Source: JBAZTO01 sp041661865
Lineage (GTDB): Bacteria > Planctomycetota > Phycisphaerae > SM23-33
NCBI GenBank assembly: GCA_041661865.1
Contig: JBAZTO010000046.1
Location: 1 to 32,936, forward strand
Reading direction: 5' to 3'
DNA length: 32,936 nucleotides
Both the position numbers and the translations under genes were made by a program. Of the stretch, positions 22,730 to 31,297 are shown piece by piece. The notes under the pieces were generated by a model. It saw only the letters and a list, made by a program, of their open reading frames with translations, did not search any database and had not been told where the DNA came from. Each line of letters opens with the position of its first letter. The stretch's first letter is position 1.

Positions 22730-23761
22730 TTGAACGCGAGGATGGTTATTGGAATCGTGGCGGCGCTGCTGGTTTCCGGAGCGTCGGGCGTGCATGCACA
22801 AACCCACGCCCCCTGGCCTAGCGACTGGAACAACTGGTCCGACCCGAACCTGTGGGTTACCGTCGGCGATCCGGGCAACGCAGGGGCATGGTCCGGCGCG
22901 AGTTATAGCGCCTACGGCGCCGAACGCACTTTCGGTCCCGACCGCATCTGCGGGGCGGTGGCCTATGCCTTCAGCATGGGCAAGTTCGAGGTGACGGCCG
23001 GCCAGTACACCGCATTCCTCAACGCCGTGGCCAGGACCGACACCTTCGGCCTGTACAGCCCGTACATGGCCGATCCGACCGGCTATTGGGGCTGCAATAT
23101 CCAGCAGAGCGGCTCCCCCGGCAGCTACACCTACAGCGTGGACCCCGAATGGGCCAACCGTCCCGTCAACTACGTTTCCTGGGGCGATGCGGCCCGCTTT
23201 GCCAATTGGCTGACGCATGGGCAGCCGGCGGGCCCGCAGGATGCCAACACCACCGAGGACGGCTCCTATTTGCTGAATGGGGCTACGAGCTATGAGGCCC
23301 TCATGGCCGTGACCCGCAAGACAGCGGCCCAGGGCGGACGGTACTACATCCCGACCGAGGATGAGTGGTACAAGGCCGCGTATTACAAGGGTGGCGGGCT
23401 CAACGCCGGCTACCGGAGCTTTTCCACGGGCAACAACAGCTCGCTGAGCAACGATCTTTCCAACCCGGACGGCAATAACAACGCCAATTTCTATCAGGGC
23501 GGTTACACCCTCGGCAGCCCGTACTACCGCACCGAGGCCGGCGATTTCGAGAACAGTCAGAGCCCCTATGGCACGTTCGATCAGGGCGGGAATGTCTGGG
23601 AGTGGAACGAGACTATTCTATGTCCTTCGTGTCGCGGCCTGCGGGGCGGATCGTTCGACCGCTACGACGACTACCTGCACGCCTCGCATCGCAGCGGTGA
23701 CAACCCGACGAACGAGGACTTCAACATCGGGTTCCGTCTCTCCAAGAACCTGTCTCAGTAG
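22730..23761 (+). CDS. Secreted SUMF1/FGE-fold protein lacking the catalytic cysteines
   Basis: 343 aa from a TTG start with AAAGG seven bases ahead; the ATG at 22742 has a poorly spaced ribosome site. Signal peptide MVIGIVAALLVSGASGVHAQ. The domain matches the formylglycine-generating-enzyme/SUMF1 fold: AYAFSMGKFEVTAGQYTAFL, RPVNYVSWGDAARFANWLTH, RYYIPTEDEWYKAAYYKGGG, GTFDQGGNVWEWNE and LRGGSFDRYDDYLHASHR. In true FGE the segment after RGGS carries two copper-binding Cys; here Asp, Arg, Tyr and Leu stand there, so sulfatase activation is unlikely. It is probably a binding or structural protein. Many relatives end in a PEP-CTERM tail; this one stops at KNLSQ without it. Confidence 0.85.
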   Translation: MNARMVIGIVAALLVSGASGVHAQTHAPWPSDWNNWSDPNLWVTVGDPGNAGAWSGASYSAYGAERTFGPDRICGAVAYAFSMGKFEVTAGQYTAFLNAVARTDTFGLYSPYMADPTGYWGCNIQQSGSPGSYTYSVDPEWANRPVNYVSWGDAARFANWLTHGQPAGPQDANTTEDGSYLLNGATSYEALMAVTRKTAAQGGRYYIPTEDEWYKAAYYKGGGLNAGYRSFSTGNNSSLSNDLSNPDGNNNANFYQGGYTLGSPYYRTEAGDFENSQSPYGTFDQGGNVWEWNETILCPSCRGLRGGSFDRYDDYLHASHRSGDNPTNEDFNIGFRLSKNLSQ

Positions 23762-23768
23762 GTGTGTG

Positions 23769-23790
23769 GCACAGGCTTTCCAGCCTGTGC
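23769..23790. terminator. Hairpin between convergent genes
   Basis: GCACAGGCT and AGCCTGTGC form exact 9-bp arms around TTCC, between the ends of the SUMF1-like gene (23761) and the GH63-like gene (23819). It may serve both genes. There is no T-tract, and the sequence resembles a widespread planctomycete intergenic repeat, so the terminator role is inferred from position. Confidence 0.45.
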
Positions 23791-23818
23791 GCGGCACGCG
23801 ATGCCCTTATCGTCCAAC

Positions 23819-26053
23819 TCATCGCTGGTAAGGCGTAACACTCGCCCGGCCGGCCTCGATGGCGACCCGGTGATAGCCGGCTGGCACGTCCAGGGTCACA
23901 GGCTCCGCGCCCGTCAAGGTCAGTTCTATTCGCAGCGCCTGGCCGGACTTGACGCGGAATGAGCATTCCCGTTCATGCGCCCGGAAGCCCCGTACCACGC
24001 ACGGGCCGCCGACAGCGAGGAAGGTTACGCCGTCGTCGCGCCGCATCTGTGTTCTGCCCTCGCCGATGCTCACGTCGCAGGAGCGTCCCCGCACGCGGCA
24101 GTTCCGCACGGCGCTGCCTTCGTTCGACATCGACCCGAAGCGGATCGCCTCGGCCGCATCCCACCATTCCACGTCGATCAGTTCCTTGAGCCCCAGCAGC
24201 GGCAGCAGCATCGACCAGCTCTGGTGCTTGTGCGACCACATCTTGCTTCGCTCCCCGGTCCGCGGGTCGTAGTTCTCGCTGGACCAGCCGTGCGCCGTCC
24301 AGTTGCCCCACCAGAGATCCACGCTCTTGGCTGCCAGTTCAGCGGCAATCTCATCGAGCTCGTAGCGTTTGAGGCCTTCGTAGGTCAGGAAGTTGGGCGG
24401 CGCCCAGACGGCCCCGCGCCAGTAGGAGTACGGCGGGAAGATTCTGCCGGCGTGTTCCTCGAAACTCGGCTTACCGTACTCGGGGTCGTCCTTGGCCAGT
24501 GACGGGATCACATACGGCCCCCAGAACTTGTCGGGGTTCAGCAAGGTCTTGGCCAGGCGATCCGACTGCTGCGCGGAAGGTGCGCACGCCAGCCAGGGAT
24601 AAAACGAGGTGGGGCTTTCCGTGACTGCCCATTCACCCGAAAAATACCGGTTGCGGTAGGTTCCGTGCTCCGGGTTCCAGAAGACCAGGTTGAGGGTCGC
24701 CACCATCACCTGGTGGTCGCGGCGATACTGGGCGGCATCGGCCTCTTCGCCCAGGGCCGTCGCCATCCAGGCCAACGCCTCGAGGCTCCAGGCCTTCATG
24801 CAACTGGCATCCAGGCTGAACAGCTCTCCCATGTGCCGGCCGTGCTCGCGCATCGGCGTGTCGTCCATGCCCTTGCCGACGCTCCAGTTTTTGTCGCCCC
24901 CCCGGCTGTTGCCACGAACCAGCGTGGCGTTGCCCGGCGGATAGATCTTCCGGTACGTCGGGTAACAGTCGCGGAGCAACGCCGCGTCGCCCTGCCGCTG
25001 ATAGACCGCCCAGACCGCATAAGGGCCCAGCCGCTCGCATCCCAACGCCATCCACACGTTGGCCGCCGCCAGGTTCCCGTTGACCACCGCGGCCAGGACG
25101 GCGTTGAAGTTCTCGTCCCAACCCCACAGGTTGTAACCTCCGCCCCGCATCCACGCCCGGCCGGGAGGGAGGAAAACCTTCTTCTCGAAGGGATGCCAGG
25201 TAGACATCCATAGCAGTTCCTGGTAGGTGGCCTCGATGGCCTTGCCCAGCGGGCCCTCGCCCCAAAGGCGAGTGCTTTGGTGTTGCTTTGCGGCCTGCTC
25301 AACGACCGATAGCGTCGCCTTTTGATCCGTCGCCCCGGCGGGCGCAATCGGCGAGGCGCTCACCCGCGCCCGCAATGTCAGCCGATCGCCTTTGCCCAGC
25401 CGAAAATCCCGTCCTGCCCGCAAGGACTCCGTCCCGGGCTCACTGGCCTCCGACGAGGGGCAATCCAGCGGCGTCACTCCCGGCGAAGGCAGAATCTCCA
25501 GGCGGAAGTGATCGACGCCCTGAGATTCATCGAGAATCTCCTGGCGACGCCCCGTGATAATCGCGTTGCCGCCCGTGATGTTGGTCAGGCCGGCGACGGT
25601 CACGACATGAGGCGACCTGCCGACGATCGCTCCGTCGCTGCCAAGCCGAAAACGGCAGGGGCCGACGTAGGCCGCGAAGGCCGGATCATCCGGACTAATT
25701 TCGAGCCCGGACCCCTCAAAGTGGTGGGCCGGGTAGGCCTCCACCCTGACCGCTGTGCCGTCCTGGCGGACACTCACTTCGCCGACCATCTCGTTATCGC
25801 GCAGGCGCGCCCAGGTAACCGTCAGCGGGCCCGCCTCCATCTGGGCGAACGAGCCGTCGGCCGCATAAGGCCCAGCCTTGGCGATCTCGTAGATCTCCCA
25901 GCGGTCGAGGAACTTCGCCCCCTCCTGGTAGCTCACCCGCACGCCCCAAAGCGTGTTGCCGGGCCCGGCCAGCATGGCCCCGGTCCATTCCGCGTAGTCC
26001 AGCCCGCCGCCGCAGGCGACGGCATTACGATTGCATTCAGACGACTCTGCCAT
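23819..26053 (-). CDS. GH63-like (alpha/alpha)6 glycosidase, mannosylglycerate hydrolase/YgjK type
   Basis: 744 aa, no signal peptide. The N-terminal third is a beta-domain; the catalytic (alpha/alpha)6 barrel starts near residue 255. Family landmarks are NLWGWDENFNAVLAAVVNGN (Asp313, candidate acid), AVTESPTSFYPWLACAPS, SYWRGAVWAPPNFLTYEGL and HGWSSENYDPRTGERS (Glu593, candidate base), arranged as in GH63 enzymes. These hydrolyse alpha-glucosides or mannosylglycerate-type linkages with inversion. A C-terminal beta-domain follows. The start with GGAG eight bases upstream was chosen over one 30 bases earlier. It is the last of three same-direction genes, after the radical SAM gene (117-bp gap). 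Confidence 0.82.
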   Translation of the reverse strand: MAESSECNRNAVACGGGLDYAEWTGAMLAGPGNTLWGVRVSYQEGAKFLDRWEIYEIAKAGPYAADGSFAQMEAGPLTVTWARLRDNEMVGEVSVRQDGTAVRVEAYPAHHFEGSGLEISPDDPAFAAYVGPCRFRLGSDGAIVGRSPHVVTVAGLTNITGGNAIITGRRQEILDESQGVDHFRLEILPSPGVTPLDCPSSEASEPGTESLRAGRDFRLGKGDRLTLRARVSASPIAPAGATDQKATLSVVEQAAKQHQSTRLWGEGPLGKAIEATYQELLWMSTWHPFEKKVFLPPGRAWMRGGGYNLWGWDENFNAVLAAVVNGNLAAANVWMALGCERLGPYAVWAVYQRQGDAALLRDCYPTYRKIYPPGNATLVRGNSRGGDKNWSVGKGMDDTPMREHGRHMGELFSLDASCMKAWSLEALAWMATALGEEADAAQYRRDHQVMVATLNLVFWNPEHGTYRNRYFSGEWAVTESPTSFYPWLACAPSAQQSDRLAKTLLNPDKFWGPYVIPSLAKDDPEYGKPSFEEHAGRIFPPYSYWRGAVWAPPNFLTYEGLKRYELDEIAAELAAKSVDLWWGNWTAHGWSSENYDPRTGERSKMWSHKHQSWSMLLPLLGLKELIDVEWWDAAEAIRFGSMSNEGSAVRNCRVRGRSCDVSIGEGRTQMRRDDGVTFLAVGGPCVVRGFRAHERECSFRVKSGQALRIELTLTGAEPVTLDVPAGYHRVAIEAGRASVTPYQR

Positions 26054-26170
26054 TACTCTTCTCCGACTCACTCGAACGCCCATCCGTCGCGGCGTGCATC
26101 GGATTGGGGCGGCCCCAAGTGTCGCAAGAGAAGTTCGCTATGTCAACCGGACGACAAACTTAGCATCTTC

Positions 26171-28003
26171 TCAATCCGTGCCTGTCCGTTGCATTTGCGA
26201 GGTGCTATTGCCCGGCTGATCCAGCCGCCGAATCGTGAGCTTGGGCTCTGGAACCTCCTGCCAGTACGTGATTTGTCCCGAACCCTCCTTCGTCAGCCAC
26301 GGGAAGCTCTTGAACACCGTGACAGCCAGACCCGCCATCCCCATTACCTGAAGGAGCGCCCGCCAGGCCAAGGTCCGCCTGTGCCACTTGAACGGGCCCC
26401 TACAGAGAAGCTTGACCAGGGCCAGCGGGTTATAAAACGCAAGATACGCCTTCCATAGATTCCAGTGGATATGGGCGGGGTTCGCGGCTGAGGTGGCCAC
26501 CACGTGACTGCCGTCGTAGTGCCTGTCCTGCATTCGCACTCCTCCCGCCGTCTTGATCACTTTCCCGCTGTGGAACGTCTTCTCGAACTCTCGCGACCCA
26601 AAGGCCGGACTGTGCAACGCGCATTGATACGACGCCGCCCCGTGCTCGAACAGAAACCTCGCCTGGTTGATCAGCCCGGTCAGATCTTTCCCGGCTGACC
26701 GCAACGGTTGACCGTCGTAATGCATCACCATCGCCATCGGCAGGATCTCGTTTGCATCCAGCAGGCGGAACAATTCGGTCGTCTTGGCCGGCGTCTGCCC
26801 CTTGTTCACCAGTTTGGCCGCCAAGTCCTCGATTCCGAACCAGATCGCCCAGGCCCCGGCATCGCGCGCCAAGGGAATCAGGTCGCGATTGTTGTAGACA
26901 TCCGTGGCCGTCGCCTCGGTGCAGAACCGGATGGACTGCCGCGCCGTCCGGGTTTTGCCCCCAAGGTTGTACGTCGTCCCAGCCAGCGCCGTTAAGATCG
27001 ACTCGGTCGTCGGGCGGTGGTTGAAGAAGTTGTCATCCGCGCCGAAAAAAAAGGGGACGTTAAATTGCTCGCGAAGCACCTTGAATTCGTCCGCCAGCCG
27101 ATCCGGGCTCTTGTGCCGCCATGTCCGCTGGTTGTACGCCGAAATGCCGCAGAACGGGCAGCCGAACCGGCACCCATGCGTCGTCACGATCGAGATCGCC
27201 CGGGCGTGCTTGTGCAGCTTGCCTTGCGGGATCGGCTGCCGCGACAGCGTCTCGGCGCCATGTTTCGGCTCGATCAGGGCCAGGCCCACCCGCGGATGCG
27301 GCAGCTCGTCCAGATCCCGCACCAGCCGCTGGGGCCCCGTGTTGTGCAGGACGGGCCGGCCGCCCCGGTCTCGTTCCTTGCTCATAAAAACCAGCCCTGG
27401 GATGTCGTCCAGCAGGCCCTCGTCCCGGCAACGCTGGAAGGCCCGCAACATCGTTTCACGCTGCCCCCGGTACGCGGTCAGACGATCTAGCAGTTCCAGC
27501 AGAACCAGTTCTTCACCCGTTGCCGCCGCGTCGGCATGGACATCGCCGTCAGGGCCCAGTCCGAAATAGTGGTCCGGCTCGTAGATCGCCTTGGGGCCCC
27601 CGGCCAGGATCAAAGGCCGGTCGTCCCCCATCGACCATGCGTCGCGGATATACTCGAAGCTCGGCGCGGAGTTGATCTGCATCGCCGTGGTCGTCATGAT
27701 CTGGATGGGCTTGCCGTCGATCCGGCACCTCGACGGCCGGACGTTGGGCGACCACATCTGAAACACGCCGCGCGCCTTGAACCCGGCCGAGTGAAACGCC
27801 GACACCACCGCCACGAGCCCGGCGGGGATCATCCGCGAGTCATAGAAAAGGAACGGCAGCATCCGCGTCCGAAAGTCCGTCGCGTAAAAGCACGCCACCG
27901 GAGTCTCACCCACGCCGGGCCTCGACGCAATCCGGCCGAGCAGTTCGGCCACCCGCCCCGCGGGCGCAAAGACGTCCCCCCTGGCCCTCATCGGAAGTTC
28001 CAT
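26171..28003 (-). CDS. Radical SAM protein with degenerate B12-binding-like N-terminal domain
   Basis: 610 aa. The radical SAM cluster motif is C278-R-F-G-C282-P-F-C285 within SIVTTHGCRFGCPFCGISAY. The N-terminal 180 residues resemble a cobalamin-binding Rossmann domain (GLVAVVSAFHSAGFKARGVF, RPLILAGGPKAIYEP, ADAAATGEELVLLELLDRL) but lack the DxHxxG cobalt-ligand motif. The barrel continues with PFFFGADDNFFNHRPTTESI and AWAIWFGIEDLAAKLVNKGQ. A C-terminal 100 residues, rich in aromatic and basic residues (PLALVKLLCRGPFKWHRRTL), may contact the membrane. The reaction is unknown; relatives modify lipids, cofactors or secondary metabolites. The ATG was preferred to a GTG six bases upstream because GAGGA is nine bases from it. 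Confidence 0.85.
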   Translation of the reverse strand: MELPMRARGDVFAPAGRVAELLGRIASRPGVGETPVACFYATDFRTRMLPFLFYDSRMIPAGLVAVVSAFHSAGFKARGVFQMWSPNVRPSRCRIDGKPIQIMTTTAMQINSAPSFEYIRDAWSMGDDRPLILAGGPKAIYEPDHYFGLGPDGDVHADAAATGEELVLLELLDRLTAYRGQRETMLRAFQRCRDEGLLDDIPGLVFMSKERDRGGRPVLHNTGPQRLVRDLDELPHPRVGLALIEPKHGAETLSRQPIPQGKLHKHARAISIVTTHGCRFGCPFCGISAYNQRTWRHKSPDRLADEFKVLREQFNVPFFFGADDNFFNHRPTTESILTALAGTTYNLGGKTRTARQSIRFCTEATATDVYNNRDLIPLARDAGAWAIWFGIEDLAAKLVNKGQTPAKTTELFRLLDANEILPMAMVMHYDGQPLRSAGKDLTGLINQARFLFEHGAASYQCALHSPAFGSREFEKTFHSGKVIKTAGGVRMQDRHYDGSHVVATSAANPAHIHWNLWKAYLAFYNPLALVKLLCRGPFKWHRRTLAWRALLQVMGMAGLAVTVFKSFPWLTKEGSGQITYWQEVPEPKLTIRRLDQPGNSTSQMQRTGTD

Positions 28004-28104
28004 ATTCACTCATCCTCTTAATGGCAACCCCAAAGCCACCGGGGGAATCATAGCCGCGAGAACGTACACATGTGGCCGTCGCGCATCCGGTTCTCAGTGG
28101 GATT

Positions 28105-29772
28105 CTATGTCCCTTGCGATGTCGCGGTGGTCGGCTGCGTCGCCGGCGCGGTCTTGGGCATCTTGGGCTTCTTGACGGGCATGGGCCAGTCGTCGGTGCG
28201 GAACGGGCAGGCCGGCAGGAGAGCCTTGTTGTAGAGGTTGCACACGGGATTGTTGGCCCAGGCGTAGCGGACGGCGACCGGGTCGGAAACCTTCTCGCTA
28301 CTGACAACGACGGTATCGCCGTCGATCTTTGCATCGGCCCAGACAAACTTCTGGTCAGCCCCCGCGATGGCAAAGCCCTTGAGTTCTTCGCTGTCCTTGG
28401 CCACCAACCCGCCATCGACGTGGTCAAAGTGCAGGACAATCCGGCCGTCCTGCCTGTCCATGGACTTGAAAATCGGACCGCTGTAGACCACGTCCTTGCC
28501 ATAGGTCCTGGCCAGCGCCCACAGGGCCAGGCGATGAGCGACCGACACCTTGTCGGAAGGGTGAATGTTGTCGGCCTCGCCGACGTCGATGGTCACGGCC
28601 AGGCCGGCGTTGTTGACGCTGCGGGAGGCTTGGAACTGCGCCTCGCGGAGACGGGCCCAGTTGGTGTCGGTGGGCTTTTTGCGAATTTCCTGGTAGTTGG
28701 GCAGTTGCACGATGCCAAAGGAAAAATCGCCCTCATCCCAGTCCGTCCGCCAGTTGAAAATCATCGCCGACAGAAGCCGGGCATACAGGTCAGGCCGGTC
28801 CATGTTGGACTCGCCCTGGTACCAGATGGCCCCGCGAATGGCCATTGGCATCAGCGGCGCGATCATGCCATTGTAAAGCTGGCTGGGGCCTGGAATACCG
28901 ATGGGACCGGACGCCAGGCTCGGCTTGTAGGGGATGGGCTTTTCCTCGGCCTTGGCGGCGGCGGCCTTGACCTCCCACTCGGCGAGCTCGGACTTATACC
29001 TGGCCTGGGCGGCGTTGGCATCCCATGCCGCCAGTGCCTTCTTGTAGTTCTCGAAGCTCTGCGCGAAGTCGGCATCATCTTCCAGCGTCAGGCGGCTGGT
29101 CCATGCCTCGGCCGACGTGCCGCCCCAGGAGGCGTTGATCAGGCCAATGGGCACGCCCAGCGTCTGGTGCAGTTCCCGGCCGAAGAGGTAGCCCGCGGCC
29201 GAGAAACGGTGAATGGTCTGAGGGCTGCACACGGCCCACTTGCCGTTACAGTTATCCTGGGGTTCGTCGAAGGCCTTGCAGGGGACGCCATAGAGGCGTA
29301 TCCGTGGGAAGTCCGCGGCGGCCACTTCGGCCTTGCCATTCTTGAGATCCTCGACCGCCCACTGCATGTTGGACTGCCCCGAACACAGCCAGACCTCCCC
29401 CACCAGCACGTCCCTGAGTGTCAAAACCTTCGCCGGCTGGCCAGAACCGGCCTGGACGGCCGAGACGGTCAGTTCAAACGGGCCGCCGGCCTGGAGGGCG
29501 TCCAGGCGGACCATCCACCGGCCGTTGGCGTCGGCCGTCGCCTGCTGGCTCTGGCCGGCAATGGCCACGGTCACCTGGGCGTCGGCTTGTGCCCAGCCCC
29601 AGACCGGCACGGACATGCCCTGCTGGAGTACCATGCCCTCGCCAAAGACGCCCGACAGTTTCAGCTTCTGGGTCGGCGCCGAGGCCGGCTCGGTGGTCGC
29701 CGCCGGCAGGGCGGCCGATATCAGACAAACCACTCCCGCCACAATCACTATCCACGCCGGCATTGATGTCAC
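28105..29772 (-). CDS. Secreted sialate O-acetylesterase-type esterase (SASA family)
   Basis: 555 aa SGNH-type carbohydrate acetylesterase. Signal peptide at about 1-25 (IVIVAGVVCLISAALPAATT). The catalytic motif LCSGQSNMQW has its Ser near residue 134, WYQGESNMDRPD forms the second block, and DNIHPSDK supplies the Asp/His pair. A helical Ala/Lys/Glu insert (NYKKALAAWDANAAQARYKS onward) is typical of planctomycete members. It removes O-acetyl groups from glycans outside the cytoplasm; whether the substrate is sialic acid or a plant or algal polysaccharide is unknown. The start is GTG with AAGGAG six bases ahead; an ATG four codons later is the alternative. It is the first of three genes with the radical SAM and GH63-like proteins. 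The tail is Thr/Pro/Lys-rich. Confidence 0.92.
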   Translation of the reverse strand: MTSMPAWIVIVAGVVCLISAALPAATTEPASAPTQKLKLSGVFGEGMVLQQGMSVPVWGWAQADAQVTVAIAGQSQQATADANGRWMVRLDALQAGGPFELTVSAVQAGSGQPAKVLTLRDVLVGEVWLCSGQSNMQWAVEDLKNGKAEVAAADFPRIRLYGVPCKAFDEPQDNCNGKWAVCSPQTIHRFSAAGYLFGRELHQTLGVPIGLINASWGGTSAEAWTSRLTLEDDADFAQSFENYKKALAAWDANAAQARYKSELAEWEVKAAAAKAEEKPIPYKPSLASGPIGIPGPSQLYNGMIAPLMPMAIRGAIWYQGESNMDRPDLYARLLSAMIFNWRTDWDEGDFSFGIVQLPNYQEIRKKPTDTNWARLREAQFQASRSVNNAGLAVTIDVGEADNIHPSDKVSVAHRLALWALARTYGKDVVYSGPIFKSMDRQDGRIVLHFDHVDGGLVAKDSEELKGFAIAGADQKFVWADAKIDGDTVVVSSEKVSDPVAVRYAWANNPVCNLYNKALLPACPFRTDDWPMPVKKPKMPKTAPATQPTTATSQGT

Positions 29773-30113
29773 GATGATCTCCTTGTAATCACTGTGATCG
29801 GGACGGTCACTATTCCCACGATCAGCTTATCCGAGTTGTCTTCCAGGCCGGCCGCGGCAATGAATGCAATCGCATGTTGAGGGCGGACAGCCTGGAATTA
29901 CAACGCTTACCCGCCTCGACATGCCCCCATGCTATCATCAACGCAAAAACACTGTCAATCAACAAAGGCATCCCTCAAAGGGTAACCGTCCCGGTCAATC
30001 CCATCGCCAGTGCCCCTTAAGGCTGCGAGAACAGGTTCAGAAATACGGCGTTGTCGCCGATGATTTCTATGGTGCGTTTCAAATTGAACTTACGCAGACA
30101 AGGACGGACAGGA
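29773..30113. other. Divergent intergenic region between the esterase and ion-channel genes
   Basis: 341 bp with no gene. It carries the putative esterase promoter at 29929-29958 and the leader of the ion-channel gene, whose Shine-Dalgarno-like AAGGA lies about nine bases before the ATG at 30114. No convincing plus-strand promoter could be picked. Confidence 0.6.
29929..29958 (-). promoter_or_regulatory. Putative promoter of the esterase-radical SAM-GH63 set
   Basis: Perfect TTGACA (29953-29958) and TAGCAT (29929-29934) on the minus strand, with an 18-bp spacer containing a T-run. It lies about 155 bp upstream of the GTG start, implying a long leader. Confidence 0.4.
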
Positions 30114-31154
30114 ATGGTTTCATTGAAGACAGGGCGGTGGGCGTGCCTGGTCGTGGCAATGGGCCTTGCCGTGGCAATGGCGCCGCTTCCTTTGGCGTGC
30201 GCGGCCAAAGACGCCGCGGCCCAACGTGACAGCAAGACCAAATCCAAGCTGTCCGACCTGCCCAGCCAGACCCGTCCCGCCAAACCGCCGATCCGCGTCA
30301 GCGTCGGAGTACATGTTCTCCGCCTGGTCAATCTGGATATCCCCAACAATAAATTCACGCTGGACTTCTGGATATGGTTTCGCTGGACCGACGACAGCGT
30401 CAAGCCGTACGAGTCTTTTGAGTTGATCAACGGCTCGATCGACTCCCGCCGGGTCGAACGTGTCGACAAGGTCGATGGCGTGAACTACGCCTGCCTTCGC
30501 GTCCAGGCCACTTGCACCTCCGCCTGGAACGTCGCGCGATTTCCCCTCTGTAGCCAGGCTTTGAGGGTCGAACTGGAGGACGATGACCTGGAGTCCAGCG
30601 AACTGATTTATGTGCCCGACAGCGACAACTGCGCCGTGGATGATGACTTTCACGTGCCCGGCTGGGTGCGCGAGGGATTTTCCGCCGATAGTCTCACTCA
30701 CGTTTATTCGACCACTTATGGCGACCCCCGCCATCCCGTCGGCACGAAAACCCCCTTCTCGCGAGCTGTCTTTTCCCTTCAACTTCGCCGAGCGGACGTG
30801 TTCCATTCCTTCAAGGTTTTCTCCGGGCTGTACCTGGCGGCGTTGGTGGCGTTCACCGTGTTCTTCGTCAAGCCGGACCACCGGCTGGCCCTGACGGTCG
30901 GGGCCATCTTCGCTGTCGTCGCCAGCCACACGGTGATCTCTTCTTACCTGCCTGACGCGGGGGTGCTGACGCTGGCGGACAAACTCCATCTGGCCGCGGC
31001 GGGCGTGGTCCTGGTCTCGCTGTTCGAGACGGCCTATTCCCTGCACCTGTTCCACAGGAACCGCGAGGCGGACTCCAAGCGGCTGGACCGAATGACCTTC
31101 TGGATAACCGCCCCGGTGTACTTGATCGCCAATGTCTGGTTGATCATGCGGTAG
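30114..31154 (+). CDS. Prokaryotic pentameric ligand-gated ion channel (Cys-loop receptor-like) homologue
   Basis: 346 aa. Signal peptide at about 1-31. The extracellular beta-sandwich opens with RVSVGVHVLRLVNLDIPNNK (61-80), then FTLDFWIWFRW (81-91), the strand pattern of pLGIC receptors. W138-N-V-A-R-F-P-L-C146 stands where Cys-loop receptors have W-x-x-x-x-F-P-x-D. Four membrane helices follow: M1 about 233-252, M2 about 257-279 ending SYLP (the M2-M3 turn Pro is conserved), M3 about 290-312, M4 about 328-345. Members form pentameric ion channels gated by small ligands or protons. The cytoplasmic loop is short, as in GLIC/ELIC. The ATG was chosen for its upstream AAGGA and because it begins the signal peptide. 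It is a single-gene unit, and no receptor-associated gene is adjacent. Confidence 0.78.
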   Translation: MVSLKTGRWACLVVAMGLAVAMAPLPLACAAKDAAAQRDSKTKSKLSDLPSQTRPAKPPIRVSVGVHVLRLVNLDIPNNKFTLDFWIWFRWTDDSVKPYESFELINGSIDSRRVERVDKVDGVNYACLRVQATCTSAWNVARFPLCSQALRVELEDDDLESSELIYVPDSDNCAVDDDFHVPGWVREGFSADSLTHVYSTTYGDPRHPVGTKTPFSRAVFSLQLRRADVFHSFKVFSGLYLAALVAFTVFFVKPDHRLALTVGAIFAVVASHTVISSYLPDAGVLTLADKLHLAAAGVVLVSLFETAYSLHLFHRNREADSKRLDRMTFWITAPVYLIANVWLIMR

Positions 31155-31199
31155 TGCTTGGACAAACCAGCCTTCGGGCGGATCAGAAAGGCCCAAAAG

Positions 31200-31297
31200 A
31201 GAAGCCCGGTCGCAGGTTCTTGATTGATTCTCTTTGCCGTCCCTCTGGAGACGGCCGCCCCGATAGGGGTGTGTGCGGTCACTGCAACCGGGCTTCT
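31200..31297. other. 98-nt structured element, candidate RNA or palindromic repeat
   Basis: AGAAGCCCGGTCGCAG (31200-31215) pairs with CTGCAACCGGGCTTCT (31282-31297), 15 of 16 positions. Inside lie GCCGTC/GACGGC (31236-31241 and 31250-31255) and GCCCC/GGGGT (31257-31261 and 31266-31270). Read on the minus strand the long stem is followed by CTTTTGGGCC, weakly terminator-like. It lies 45 bp past the ion-channel stop. It could be a small RNA, a shared terminator between convergent genes, or a mobile palindrome. Confidence 0.5.

Noticed and set aside
22730..23761. True formylglycine-generating enzyme for sulfatases
   Set aside because: The cysteines of the copper site after RGGS are absent and no sulfatase gene is in the window.
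28004..28009. GTG start for the radical SAM gene at 28009
   Set aside because: GAGGA lies only three bases from the GTG but nine from the ATG at 28003, which is the better-spaced start.
28072..29766. 564-codon open frame on the plus strand opposite the esterase gene
   Set aside because: It is a GC-rich shadow: its translation is repetitive in Gly/Val/Arg/His with no family features, while the opposite strand encodes a clear SASA esterase with catalytic motifs.
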